Of a stretch of DNA of 64,000 bases, positions 1 through 10,922 are shown piece after piece. A program made the position numbers and the translations under genes. How positions within the stretch are numbered: the stretch's first letter is position 1; every line of letters starts with the position of its first letter. The stretch is from Dichetophora obliterata. Taxonomy: Eukaryota > Arthropoda > Insecta > Diptera > Sciomyzidae. The notes beneath the pieces were generated by a model. That model saw nothing but the letters and a program-made list of their open reading frames with translations. It had not been told where the DNA came from and did not search any database. The DNA is taken from positions 57,369,330 through 57,433,329 of the forward strand of contig OY986437.1 in assembly GCA_963920525.1 (NCBI GenBank), in the 5' to 3' direction.

Positions 1-1213
1 TCCTCCTAGTCAACACGGCTTTCTCAAGGGAAGATCGACTACCACTAATCTTACAGAATTTGTTTCAAACGCTTTATGCTCGTTGGAAAGCGGGTACGAA
101 GTTGATGTAGTTTCTACCAACTTTAGTAAAGCCTTCGACAAAATCCTATCGGCGAAAATGAAAATCTATCGGCGCATACAAACCATCGCCGATCCTTGAA
201 ATCTTCAAGATGATCTGGTTAGTTTTTCCTCTTGGTGTCAAAAAAATCTTCTTGAGCTCAACATCAGTAAATGTCCAGCAATTACATATTCACGAAAGCG
301 TCTCCAGCTTCCCCCAAGGTCTTACTACTTTCTCGACAAGCCAGTTCCTCCTGTAAGCTATTTACGGGACTTAGGTGTTATATGTGACAAGGAACTTAAT
401 TTCAGGTCTCATATTGATAATATCATTAGTAGAGCCAACTCTGCACTGGGTTTCGTGTAACACTGGTCCAGAGAGTTCTCCAATCCTTACGTGACTAAAT
501 CTCTATACCTTTCCTTTATTAGACCCATCTTGAATATACCAGTCAGGTTTGATCTCCTATCTACAACATCCATTCTGACCGAATCGAAGCCTATCAACGA
601 AGATTCATTCGGTTTGCACTTCGCGGTCTTCCCAATTCTGTCAGTTTTAATTTACCTCCTTATGCAGGCCGCCTGCAATTGATTAACATGCAAACTCTTG
701 CAAAACGAAAGGAAGTTGCCGATGTACGCTTTATTCATCAACTTGTATGCGGAACCATTAACTGCCCAGCACTACTCCAATTATTATCCTTTAATACCAA
801 CCCACGTAACCTTTGGTCTATTCCTCTCTTCCACCTCAGCTTTCACCGCACCGACTATGGATTACCAGGATGCTTCGTGTAACCAACAATTTGATCGGCG
901 AATTCGATTTTCATCGGAGCAGATCTCGACTCCGAAATGCCCTTCTTAACTCCAACACCACTTCTTCTTAACTCCTACGCCACATTTTCCCCCTCTCTGA
1001 TGATTTTCTTGCAATTCAGAAATGGTACATATTATAATTAATGATATTTGTAAGTTCCCTTTATTACTTTTCTTCTCGTATTTTCTTTTTGACGTTTGCC
1101 GTGTTCTTAAAATTACGTCATTCAGGTGGGTGGATTACGCCCACCACGAATTGGATATCTTTAAAACACTAAAACAAGAAAAAGAGAGAAAAAAAATAAT
1201 AATAAATAAATAA
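1..1213 (+). mobile_element. Jockey/CR1-group LINE, 3' fragment with broken reverse transcriptase
   Basis: The plus strand encodes the later part of a non-LTR reverse transcriptase. Visible blocks are QHGFLKGRSTTTNL, FSKAFDK, LNISKCP, YLRDLGVI and RANSALGF, and from about position 575 a C-terminal part of the type FIRFALRGLPN. The 5' part lies outside the window. The frame breaks at a TGA near 196, a TAA near 460 and by frameshift after 540. An internal deletion near 140-165 joins FSKAFDK straight to KMKIYRRI, so the catalytic YADD box is missing and the copy is dead. An A-rich tail with TAA/TAAA units at about 1170-1213 marks the 3' end. Clade assignment is by motif recall only; it differs from the RTE copies elsewhere in the window. 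Confidence 0.8.
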
Positions 1214-1308
1214 ACGCTGTTAGAATTAGCTTATTTCTTAGTTTGTATTAAGCTTGTATTAAGCTTAACGAATAAATAAATGGTGAAAAATTTTATCGTC
1301 TGTACATA

Positions 1309-2943
1309 CAGTGATGGAAAAAATAATAGAAACGACCATTTTTTTTTTAACTTTCAAATTTTCTTCTGTAAAATGATTTTTTTTTAATGTTATAATTTTT
1401 ATTTAATATTTATTCCATTATGTTTCAAAATAAAAAAAATAAAAAGGTATTTCTAAAAGTTCATGTAACAAAAAATGTTATTTCATTTATTACGCTTGGA
1501 AAAAAATAGAAACTTTTCAAAGTCTTTGATGACAATAATATGTAAAAAATAAGTAAATAATAATAAGTAAAATTAATTTTTTTTTTAATATTTTGTAGTT
1601 CTACCACGGTTTTCTAGATCTTTGGCACACCGACGACCCATGGAATTCACCAGGTTGGAACAAAGTGAAGGATCAATAGCGTATCATACGGACTCCACTT
1701 TTTTCCACAAATCTTCCTTATTTTTAGACTTAAACCCAGCATTTCGTTTTTTTAGTATTCCCCATAGGTGTTCTATTGGATTAAGGTCTGGTGATTGTGA
1801 AGGCCATTTCATCAAAGAAGCTTTGTTGTCCTGGAACCACTTTTTTGCAAGTTTTGATGAGTGTTTGGGGTCATTATCTTGCTGGAACTCCCACTTTAAT
1901 GGCATTTCTTCCTCTGCATATGGCAGCATTATACTGTTTAGTATGTTTACTTAGTCCGTGGCGCACATTTTACCTTTCACCCAATATATTGGACCAACAC
2001 CCGTTGATGAAAAACATCCCCAAAGCATAATGTTGCCACCACCATGCTTAATGGTTTTTATTGTGTATTTTGGATCGTGCGCAGTATTCTTTATGCGTCT
2101 TACTTGGGGTTTTCCGTCAGATCCAAACAAATTCACTTTTGTTTCGTCAGACCACAAGACGTTTTTCCAATTTGTCCGCCCTGAATGTCTTTTTGCAAAA
2201 TGGACCCGGTTCTGGATGTTTTTCTTGCTGAGGAATGGTACTTTCCTTGCTGAATGTGCCTTCAAACCACGTTCTATCAGCCTATTCCGTATTGTACGGC
2301 TAGTCACAGGTGCATTTAACTCCTTCCTTAGTTCTTCCGATGATTGAAATGGATTTTTTTTTGCCTGCCGAACAAGAAGCTGATCAAATTTTTGGGAGGT
2401 CTTTCGCTTTCTGCCTCTTTTTTCTTGTTTTTCTTCAAAATGAATTGCGGAAAATACTTTTTTTTTAACAATTCATTAATTGCGCAATTTAAACCATTGA
2501 TTTGCCTTCGTTTTTGAGATTACCGATAACTTCTCTTTCCACTTCGGTGCAATGCACTCCACGACCCATTCTGAATCCAAAAACAACATAAAAGGACAAA
2601 TTTAATAAAATAATAAATAAAATTTGTTATTCTGACGCCTTATTTCATCTTCAAATTTCCAAAAAGTACCTCATATAAAATATTTCACACGTTTTAAGAA
2701 GATATCTTGACGAAATCTAATCGCGTTTCTATTTTTTTTCCAATGCAAAATCGTGGTCGAATAAAAACACTCAAACACAACAAGTATTTATGACAAAAGA
2801 TGCACAAAAGCGAAAACAAAATAAGGTACTGTTATCAACTAATCGTTTACAGTGGGCTCCTTTTATAGAATTTGCCAAGAATATTATCAATATGGTTTGA
2901 ATTGTGAGAATGTATGTCGTTTCTATTATTTTTTCCATCACTG
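1309..2943 (-). mobile_element. Tc1-like DNA transposon with IR/DR ends
   Basis: The element is 1635 bp and flanked by TA on both sides (1307-1308 and 2944-2945). Its ends are perfect inverted repeats: 28 bases from 1309, beginning CAGTGATGGAAAAAATAATA, return inverted at 2916-2943. A second related motif, TGGAAAAAAAATAGAAAC-like, lies about 190 bp inside each end (near 1497-1515 and 2724-2745). That gives the two-sites-per-end (IR/DR) layout known from several Tc1 lineages. The transposase lies on the minus strand and is inactivated. Confidence 0.93.
1585..2569 (-). pseudogene. Tc1-type DD34E transposase, broken
   Basis: This is the cut-and-paste transposase of the surrounding element. Reading on the minus strand, the start MGRGVHCTEVEREVIG is at 2569. 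The middle block includes WSDETKVNLFGSDGK (first catalytic Asp), then [16 protein letters not shown] (second Asp), then [15 protein letters not shown] (Glu). Counting from the Asp in QDN to the Glu gives DD34E. The reconstructed span is about 328 codons, close to the 340 usual for Tc1. Damage: a net frameshift between 2569 and 2307 in the DNA-binding half, a TAA at 1949-1951, and a TGA at 1684-1686 where the frame otherwise runs on to a stop at 1585. The catalytic triad itself is preserved. Confidence 0.9.
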
Positions 2944-2944
2944 T

Positions 2945-3539
2945 AGAATTGGCGTCTTTCGATTTTCTCTGGTGATTAACCTTCAATGACTTCGTGGGTA
3001 GGTGCCCAGTGTGTTTCATATTTTATGCGTGTCTCAAATCATGTTTTATGATCCTCGACATGCTGTCCGTGCCGATGACATCTACCGCGACAAGATTTTC
3101 TGTTTGCGAATGACGGAGAATTCGGTTCTAAACGGACATTGTACGATCGATTGCAATACCATTATGACCAATCGATACACAAAAATTCGCGTGACACCCA
3201 GAGGCTGCAGCCTCCGAAAGATCACCCCTTTTTCTTAACTGCATTTTTGCAAAACAACTATGAAAACATGATTTCCTTGCGAGCCCCATTCCATGATGAT
3301 AAACAACTGAGACAGAAACTTTTAGCACGCTTATGTAACATAAATGTCACTTGTCAAATAGCTATCGAATTGAAGTATTTGCATTCAATGGTTTTCGAGA
3401 GCGATTATGTTCAATTCGTGTATAAAAAACTTGCTTATGCAAGATATAGATAGGCTGCTCGAGCGTAAGTCTTTTCATGGTAATTTTTCAAAATTACTCT
3501 ATAACAAAATGTTCAAGACATGTGCCCAATCTAGTTTGA
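2945..3539. other. No recognisable feature
   Basis: Less AT-rich than its surroundings and open for 104 codons on the plus strand (3139-3453), but I recognise no domain or repeat signature in the translation and see no start context. I treat it as unassigned sequence between two transposons. Confidence 0.4.
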
Positions 3540-3880
3540 CGCATAACTAATGCTACCAACTCATTTTATTAAAAAATAAGTATATTTGCTACTTGGAACA
3601 CTGAAAAGTAAGTATTTGTAAGTATAATTTTTAAAAATAAGTATAAGTAAGTATATCACCTTAGAAAAAAATTGTAATATTTTCTTGATATTATTTATTA
3701 ATATAAGAACCAATAGAACCCACAATATTCCGTAAGTGTTATCACGCCCTCCTTTTGTTCTTCTCGAAAAGTTTTGTGTAGGCAATCTAACTAAAACCGA
3801 AATTCTTCAGATAAAAAAAATTAATTTTATATATTTGCAGTTCATATACCCAGTGAACCAAAACTATCATTCACAAAAAA

Positions 3881-4093
3881 TTCATTTTCGACACTCATAA
3901 ATGAACCCTTTTGGACTTATTCGCCGGACTAAAATGCCTTTCAAAAGCAAACCTTTTTTTCTTCAGAAGTGAGTTAATAAAAGGATCATCAAAGTTATTT
4001 TTCGGCACTCATACATTAACAATTTTTAACATTAACTCATTCACCGGACTGAATTGCCTCTCAAAAACGAACCTTTTTTTCGAAAATGAGTTA
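3881..4093. repeat. Diverged tandem duplication, ~107-bp unit
   Basis: Two units (about 3881-3987 and 3988-4093) share the order: a TTCGRCACTCAT block, a CGGACT block, then TGCCTYTCAAAA followed by CGAACC/CAAACC, TTTTTTT and a GAGTTAA end. Identity is roughly 75 percent by eye. A 63-codon frame crosses both (3911-4102), so its translation is internally repeated, but I see no other sign that it is a gene. Confidence 0.7.
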
Positions 4094-4417
4094 AAAAACT
4101 AACTATAAAAATGCACTTTTTAATAATTAACATTTTGCTATGGAATTAATTTTCACAAATCTAATCTTCTCTAGCAAGAACATTGATCATGCAAATTAAA
4201 AAAAAAAACAAAAATTTACAAAAAAAAAATTTCTTTCCGAAAACGTACTCAAAACTATCACTTTACGCAAAACAATCGCATATGGTTCGGTGGGTATGTT
4301 TCATATATATAAAATAGTTTTAAAACAAACAAAAGCATAACAAAAAGTTAAATGTAATACGTACTTTCAAAGTAGTGAAATAAAAATAAAATAAAAAAAT
4401 CAGATTCAAATGAATTA

Positions 4418-4691
4418 GGCTGGGTCTATTTGCAAGCCTATGTTGCCTGAGCAATTTTCGAATTGGGCATGAAAAGTTATTAAAAAAAGGGGCGATAGAG
4501 GTGCACTTAACCCTATCACATTTTCAATTTTGTGAATTTTTTCTTTAGGAATTTTTTTTCCAAAAATTTTTGTATATAAACGTGCAAAGCTAGATCAAAA
4601 CAGATACCACAAATGAAATCCTCGTACCCGACTCAACCTAAAACCGGTCTCACATTGATACGTTTTAATACAAAAATTTATCGTTCTTTGG
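4418..4691. repeat. Left arm of a long inverted repeat
   Basis: This segment is the reverse complement, at about 80 percent identity, of 7545-7826. It starts AATTAGGCTGGGT and contains the blocks TATATAAACGTGCA, ACCCGACTCAACC and ACCGGTCTCACAT in order. TA-bounded ends (TA/GGCTGGGT, and ACCCAGCC/TA at 7826-7828) would fit a DNA element of 3.4 kb (4418-7826) with long terminal inverted repeats. Two separate insertions in opposite orientation are also possible. Confidence 0.75.
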
Positions 4692-4694
4692 TTT

Positions 4695-4789
4695 TTAGAT
4701 CTCCCTAGATGGAGCTGTGGTCGATTTTTAAAAAAATTGTATTAATAAACCGATAAAAATCGACCACAGCGCAACCTAGGGGGATCTAA
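4695..4789. mobile_element. 95-bp hairpin (fold-back MITE candidate)
   Basis: Two arms of about 35 bases face each other: TTAGATCTCCCTAG followed by AGCTGTGGTCGATTTTT from 4695, and its near-exact inverse ending GGGGGATCTAA at 4789. The loop is about 25 bases and AT-rich. No coding capacity. The boundaries are where the pairing stops. Confidence 0.65.
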
Positions 4790-4811
4790 TGGATGCAGTG
4801 GATGTCCAAGA

Positions 4812-5585
4812 GTGGTTACACTCAGAGATCAGTGCGACATTTTACGGGTAGCTTCAAATTGTAACATCACTGCCAGAAAAATTGCTGAAACAGCTGAAGT
4901 AAAAACACATGTCCGCAACATGTCCGCAACATGTACGCAACAAAGGATTGTAAAAAAATCAACTACAATTAAACTCAAAAAATTACAAAGGAAACCGCCA
5001 CTTACAGCAAAATATCGAGCAGCAAGATTAAAGTATGACGAAGATGACTTTAAATGGAGAAAATTAGCGCTGCGTATTATTCACTGACGAACAAAAACTT
5101 TATTTCGACGGTCCGGATGGTATGTCTTTTTATTACAACGATTTGAGGAAGAAATATCGTATTCTAAGTCGTCGTCAACATGGGGGTAGATGAGTAATGG
5201 TATAGGCTTGAATTGGCCAACGTGGAAGGACTGAAGCTAAGTTTTTTCCCACAAGAATGAATCGCCAAGATTATCTTATTTTAATTAATAATGAAATAGT
5301 TAATCGTAGGTCACAATTAACTAAAACTTAATTTATATTTTAACAAAAAAATGCTGCTGTACATACAGCAAAAATAGAAAAAACTTTTTTCGTTAACAGG
5401 ATATTGAAATATTGTATTGGCCTGCACAATCACCTGACCTGAATATTATTGAAAACTTTTGGTGTTACCTTGCAAGAAAAGTTTATGCCGATAATAGGCA
5501 ATATAACCCCATTCAGGAACTTAAAAGTAGCATAATTTCAAATTGGCAAGCGATACCGAGAAAATTTATCAAAAAACTTTTTTAA
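4812..5585 (+). pseudogene. Tc3-like transposase, heavily degraded
   Basis: Translation fragments in changing frames match the Tc3 branch of Tc1/mariner transposases: an N-terminal LRDQCDILRVASN helix region, KLQRKPPLTAKYRAARL, then TDEQKLYFDGPDGM with YYNDLRKKYRILS (first Asp block), NAAVHTAK, and finally WPAQSPDLNIIENFW holding the Glu. The residue expected to be the second Asp, before NAAVHTAK, is lost to a lysine codon. At least three frameshifts and several stops occur after 5085. An 11-bp unit, CATGTCCGCAA, is repeated three times at 4909-4944 within the DNA-binding region. A motif ACACTCAG near 4819 and its inverse CTGAGTGT near 5883 could be the remnant element's ends. Confidence 0.72.
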
Positions 5586-5889
5586 TCAATAGCAAATTGC
5601 GGTACTGAAGTTTTAAAATATAAATGGAGGCTCCACTTAATACAAAATATTTATATTATAAAAATTAAAAATTTATTTTTTATAATCTTTTGCTTTAGAA
5701 TAATATTGTGATATCTTTTTGTCGTATTATTTAATAAGTTTTTGTTTTTTTCTGAACAACAAGTTCGATTTTGAAATGAAATACTTAAATATTTTCATTT
5801 TGTTTTTAAATCTAACTACTTTATAGCAAATAAACATTTTCAATAAAATTACAAAAAGTTCCAATGTGCTATCTTTTTGTCGCTGAGTG

Positions 5890-7510
5890 TGTATATCCAA
5901 ATATGAGGGTGGACTCCATAAACCAAGTATTATGTTATGTTCCACCAGGACTACAACCTCCAATTTGTCTTATGCCAAGTTTTTCTTTGCTGAAACACTT
6001 GTGTTTTTTCACTTCAAAAATGTTGTTTTCCAGAAAATCAATTTAAGTTTTTTTTATCGAAAATCAACAATAAAAAAAACAATAAAATTGTATAATTTTT
6101 TATTCTTACACAAAATCAGCAATGACAGCTCCGTACAGTAAAATGCTGTCATTCAGGATGTTCAATGCATTTTTTTTTTGCTCTTGCCTGCGTTGCGTTC
6201 TACCCTTCTTTCTGCAAATCTTTATGACAATTCAACGTTTTCAGGCATGTATATATAAAAATTGAGCATGAGGTCCACTCACTTGAAAGGCTGTATCTTC
6301 GTTGGTTTTTGGCACGATTTACTTGAAATTTTTACAAAATACTCTTAAAGTACTGTTCATTCAGAAAAAATTGAAAAACATATAAAATAAATGTCCCAAA
6401 ATTTTTTTAAAACAGTACCATCCCCTTAAAGTCGAACGACTGTCACGTGCGTAGCCACGGGAATGCCCATATTGAATATAATTTAATATTTAAACAAGAA
6501 AATTGAATTATATTTTTGTTCTTACAAAATTACATATTAAATACAAATACCTAATATTAATTGAAATCTAAAGCTTCTGCTACAATTCTTAAATTAAATA
6601 GTAAATTTGATAATATTATCAATGAAAATGCTTATTTTAATTCTTTGAACATACAAGTAATAATAGTTTTTCGACTTTAAATTGCATCCTGGGAAAATGT
6701 CCTGTTTTTTTTGCGAGACAAAACACCGTAAATCCTGTAAAATCTTAAAAGTTTTATAAATTTTTTCTGTTTTTTGCAAGAAAAAGAGATGGGAGCCTTT
6801 AGTATAGCTATAGTACTACTAAAACTGCCCGAAAGTATGCCATAAAAACTGTTGCTTAATTTATATGCAGCTGTTTTGTTTGTTGATGTTTAGGCTTAAG
6901 TAAGACAGAGACAACACACAAGCATTTAAAACAGCAGTAAAGCATTACTGTGCCTAGAGCCATGCACGTTAAAAAAATTAATATTGACTATTTCTATTTT
7001 CTTGTGCTACAAAATAAGGAATCATTAATCATTGTAGTCAACAATTTTTGTATTTTTATGCCCTCAAATACATAAGCGACTGCATTTGACATAAAATTGT
7101 TAAATTAACCTATGGATAATGATAAAAATGCTATGAAAAATCGATGATAAGGCAATTTCATAATGATTGTGTACTTGATATTGAAACGCAAAAGAAAAAT
7201 ATTAAAAAGTTCTGAATCATTTTCTGCTGCCCACTTCTTTCTAGGTGATGAGTTCAATGAATCGAATAAATATAATTGCTAATTTTCCTAAAAGCAAAAG
7301 CAATTGAATTTGAGCTAAGCCTGAATGCATGCTTCTAATTTATGTTTAACACACAAAGTACAAACAAAAACAAAAACACAAACATACACACAAAACCAAG
7401 CATACTTTTCGGTGAACAACCGAGTGCAAAGAATACAAAATAGCAATTTACAAACACATTTGAATATAAGGTGGAAAGCTCTTGTGGTTCAGCCGTGATG
7501 GTCAAAAACC
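5890..7510. other. AT-rich filler inside the 3548-8226 insertion
   Basis: No gene, hairpin or repeat family that I recognise. Open frames here are short and compositionally biased. Confidence 0.4.
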
Positions 7511-7544
7511 TTGAATTTAGTGAATTTTTTTCTTTAGGAATTTT

Positions 7545-7826
7545 TTACGATAAATTTTTGCTTAAAAACGTATAAATGTGAGACCGGTTTTTGGTTGAGT
7601 CGGGTATGAGAATTTCATTTCTGGCATCAGTATTGTTCTATCTGTGCACGTTTATATACAAACATTTTTGGAAAAAAATTCCTAAAGAAAAAATTCTCAA
7701 AATTGAAGATGGGATAGGGTAAATTGCACCCCTATGGCCCCTCATTTTTTTATAATTTTTCATGCCTGATCCGAAAATCGCCCAGGCAACATCAATTTTT
7801 TTACCTCCATACAAATCAACCCAGCC
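7545..7826. repeat. Right arm of a long inverted repeat
   Basis: Inverse partner of 4418-4691. It carries an additional internal palindrome: the block TTTAGGAATTTTTT near 7537 and its inverse TTCCTAAAGAAAAAATTC near 7678 pair across about 150 bp, which the left arm has only in part. Confidence 0.75.
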
Positions 7827-8234
7827 TAATTTGTATACAGAGATCAAAGCAATGCTATCATTATTCGCCCTCAGCTACATTAAATAGTTTGTTTTCTTTT
7901 TGCTTGGAATCGTATTTGTCTTGGCTGGAAATGTTCTTTAATATGTCCAGTCTTGTCTTTAAAAATTTGTAAAATTCGATACAGCTGTATTCAATATTAT
8001 TTTTTACAAATAAAATTAACTTCAGTGTCTGTATTTTTAACGCTGTTGACTCCAATTTCCAAACTTTTTATGCTTTTGCAAGCAAAAGTTCAACCAGAGC
8101 TGAAAAGTAAGCATGAATAAGTATAAATCTTAAAAGTAAGTATACTTATAAGCATGGAAATTTAGTAAGTATATGAAGCTGAAAATAAGTATGATACTTA
8201 CAAAGTAAGTATAGTTGGTAACATTACGCATAAC

Positions 8235-10205
8235 CATGTCAGAAATTTTTTTGTCTAAAGTTATTTTATGTTTTTTCCGAAACTATCTAACTAAATAAAG
8301 GACTGTTATGTTTCCCATATTAGAAAATGGAATTAACTTTGAGCAAATACTAGAAATATTGTTGCTTTTTGTTATGCTAAAAATTCATTCATTGAACCTG
8401 TTGCCAATATATTTACAAAATAGCTGCTACAGCTGCCTGCCCGCATCAACAAACTGAGTGACGTCTGACGTGTGCAGCAACACTTATTCAAGGCGTGTTC
8501 TTTGCAAACAACCTTAAAAAAAAACCCAACTTGTTGACAATGAAGATGAAAATAAAAAAGCTATTTAGTAAGCAGCTTACATCCTAGCTGGTTAAAACAA
8601 TGTCTAGTCTAGCTGCAGGTTAACTTTCTGACACGCGCTCGCCCGTATTATAGAGTTTTTCCTGCTACTTTTTTTTGGTTTTTTTTTTTTTTGCTAAATT
8701 TCAAGCCACGAGCTAAGCGTGTGTACGTGTCCTTGTGCCTTGTCAACAGCGCAGCAACGGCATCAGCATAATTTACAAATAGAAAAAAAAAACATTGTAG
8801 ATCCGCTTTAGTCCTGGCTAAGCCACTAAAACTCTTACGCCTACTTGTTTTATTTTTTCTTTGTTTTTGAAATAAACCTTTTCCTTGCTTTATTGCTAAC
8901 AGCTGTGTTCGTTGGTGTGTGTTTGTGTGTGTGCTTGAGTGTGTTTTCCACATGTGCACTGCTCTGTTTTTACAGCATAGCCTGTTGGTTTGTCGAACTG
9001 TCTGTCTATCTGTCTGTTTGTGCTATTGAAAGGATATTCAAATTTTCATTCATTCATGCATTCAAATATTTTATCCTTTTAGACAGTGATTCATTCAGTT
9101 ACAGAAACTCGGACTAAATCTATTTTTAGCAGTTATTTTTTATTTTTGGATTTCCTGCTTCTGCTGCTCAAAGTCCAACCATGCACAACGCATCTTTTAT
9201 GCGCCATTGAGCCATATATAGTGCGCGTTTTTGCAACACTTAAAATCTTGGATTTAGACGAGTTACAACAATCACCGCTTTCGTCTGCTTTTGCTGCTGA
9301 TCCCCAGCCTAGTACTCGAAAATGCAACGTTTTTCTTGAATACACTCATACTTTGTGCATTTTCTCCATTTCTTATCCTTTTATTTGCTGCTTGCATCTT
9401 TGTATATCTGTTTGTAAATGCATAAACATACCGATTGACCAGACAGCCAGATATTTTGTGGTGTTATGCGTTGCCGTGAAGTTAAATCGCTTGAAATCCT
9501 AAGTAATCGATTTGCATGGCACTATGAAGTAAAAAAGGATGCAATGAAATTTTTGTTTTGCTTAAAATACTCATTGATACTTTGTTGCATATTTTTAGGG
9601 ATGCTTGAATAGTGGGGCAAAGAGCTGAAAGTTGAGTATATAATGTTTTACCGGAACATATTCTTTAATAACTACTTTAGACAACAAATTGAACTGTGTT
9701 CCGGCAGCCATTATAAATTTCTGATGTGTTGTAGTTTTCTAACTACAAAAATAAAACATGTTTTGCAACTCCCTGCATAAGTTTTTAGATTTTAATCCTT
9801 TAGAATCGATTTCATGGTAGTATGAAAATTATATAGGAAGTGAAATCTAGCGTTAACAAAATACTCAAGCATAATGTTTTCCTATTCAACAATATGTGTT
9901 GTTAATCAGATGAAAAACAAATCAGGCCTGCCGATGGAAGGAATGTGGAAGGTTATAACTTTAATGCTAAGTTTAGAAGTCTACTTTTTGAAATTTTAAA
10001 AACTTCCTCTTTACTTCTAAGTCAGGTGCATTAGCAAAAGTATCATGTTTTTAATGCTAAATTCCGGTTAATTTTAAGGGACAACAACATCAATTTTTTC
10101 ATGATTGTTGTAATTCGCCGAAACTTTGTTTTTTTGCCGAAGCACTTTTGATAGCAACAAGGTTGTTATGTATATTATTTCAACAACATCTAACCAGTTC
10201 GAATG
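8235..10205. other. Unassigned sequence with GT-rich and TCTG microsatellites
   Basis: Contains an imperfect (GT)n tract near 8912-8945 and a (TCTG/TCTA)n tract near 8998-9020. Open frames at 8845-9117 and 9086-9502 are low-complexity and without recognisable domains. This stretch lacks obvious transposon signatures, so it may be host intergenic or intronic DNA. Confidence 0.4.
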
Positions 10206-10534
10206 GCTCAGTTCATGGGCGTACTCAAGATTTTATCTAGGAGGGTGCAAAGGCATAAAGGAATATAGAATGAACATAAATAAAATGTAACCTATGTAAT
10301 GCTATTTACTACAATTTCTGGTGCTAATTTTGCAAACATGATACGTACACTACACCGGTTGACACACGCTTGTACTAATAAAAAAATCTAATATATTTTA
10401 TAGATTGTGTAAAAATCTTTCTCGTATCATGTCCGAAATATTTTAAAATGTTATTCAATTTTTTGTCATGTAATACATTTTAGTAATTTTTGGCTTAGGC
10501 AAATATTCTTAATAAATGACTTTAATTAAATTGC

Positions 10535-10850
10535 GAGCTTTAAATCAAGTAAGTTTTTAAGAAGGCAACAACAACAACAACTAAAACTCTGTATAGAGCC
10601 AATCACTTAGCTGACTAGACAGTCTGTTTCGGAAATCGCTACATTTTCCTCTTCAGTAGTTTTTGAGTGATTAAGCTATGATCAACTCACTGTTTAAATT
10701 AGTATATGACTGTGCAGATTTTCGAATTCATTCTTTTGAATTGTATGGCTGCTAATCATACGACATTTCAAAGCAGTAGGCTATTTAAAGATCACCGCCA
10801 TCAACTCTACCAAGGTTGCTATCTGTTCTAGTTGCTTCTTTTTATTTATT
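10535..10850 (+). repeat. Structured interspersed repeat, copy 1
   Basis: Member of a family seen five times in the window (also 16085-16210, 25612-25720, 54440-54785 and the inverted 55160-55835). Order of blocks: GCGAGCTTTAAATCAAGTAA, (CAA)n, CTCTGTATAGAG, CAATCACTTAGCTGACTAGA, CTGTTTCGGAAAT, CTCTTCAGTAG, GAGTGATTAAGCT. The AATCACT/AGTGATT pair and the GGAAAT/ATTTCC pair would form nested stems in RNA. No coding capacity. Confidence 0.75.
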
Positions 10851-10922
10851 TCAATATTCAATAATAATAAAAGAAGCAACTAGAACAGATGGCAACCTTG
10901 GTAGAGTTGATGGCGGTGATCT
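10789..10922. repeat. Near-perfect hairpin, 54-bp arms
   Basis: Left arm 10789-10842 begins AGATCACCGCCATCAACTCT. The right arm, ending AGTTGATGGCGGTGATCT at 10922, is its exact inverse apart from one mismatch. The loop is about 26 bases of AT-rich DNA. The left arm is the normal 3' end of the repeat family (compare 54718-54775); the right arm is an extra inverted copy of the last 54 bases only. Confidence 0.9.

Larger units (their letters stand above)
3548..8226. mobile_element. Large hAT-type non-autonomous insertion
   Basis: The two ends read TAATGCTACCAACT (from 3548) and, inverted, TAATGTTACCAACT (to 8226), one mismatch in 14. The flanking 8 bases CGCATAAC are identical on both sides (3540-3547 and 8227-8234), the target-site length made by hAT transposases. 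Both subterminal regions are full of GTAAGTAT/AATAAGTATA units, in opposite orientation. At 4679 bp it has no hAT transposase that I can find. Its interior holds a tandem duplication, a hairpin element, a Tc3-like transposase remnant and a long inverted repeat, so it grew by nested insertion or capture. Confidence 0.78.

Noticed and set aside
1622..2347. Plus-strand frames up to 129 codons
   Set aside because: Antisense of the Tc1-like transposase.
3139..3453. 104-codon plus-strand frame
   Set aside because: No recognisable motif, neighbouring frames are equally open, and no supporting gene structure.
8845..9502. Two overlapping hydrophobic frames (90 and 138 codons)
   Set aside because: T-rich microsatellite translation. 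No signal-peptide-plus-domain layout, no splice context, no homology I recognise.
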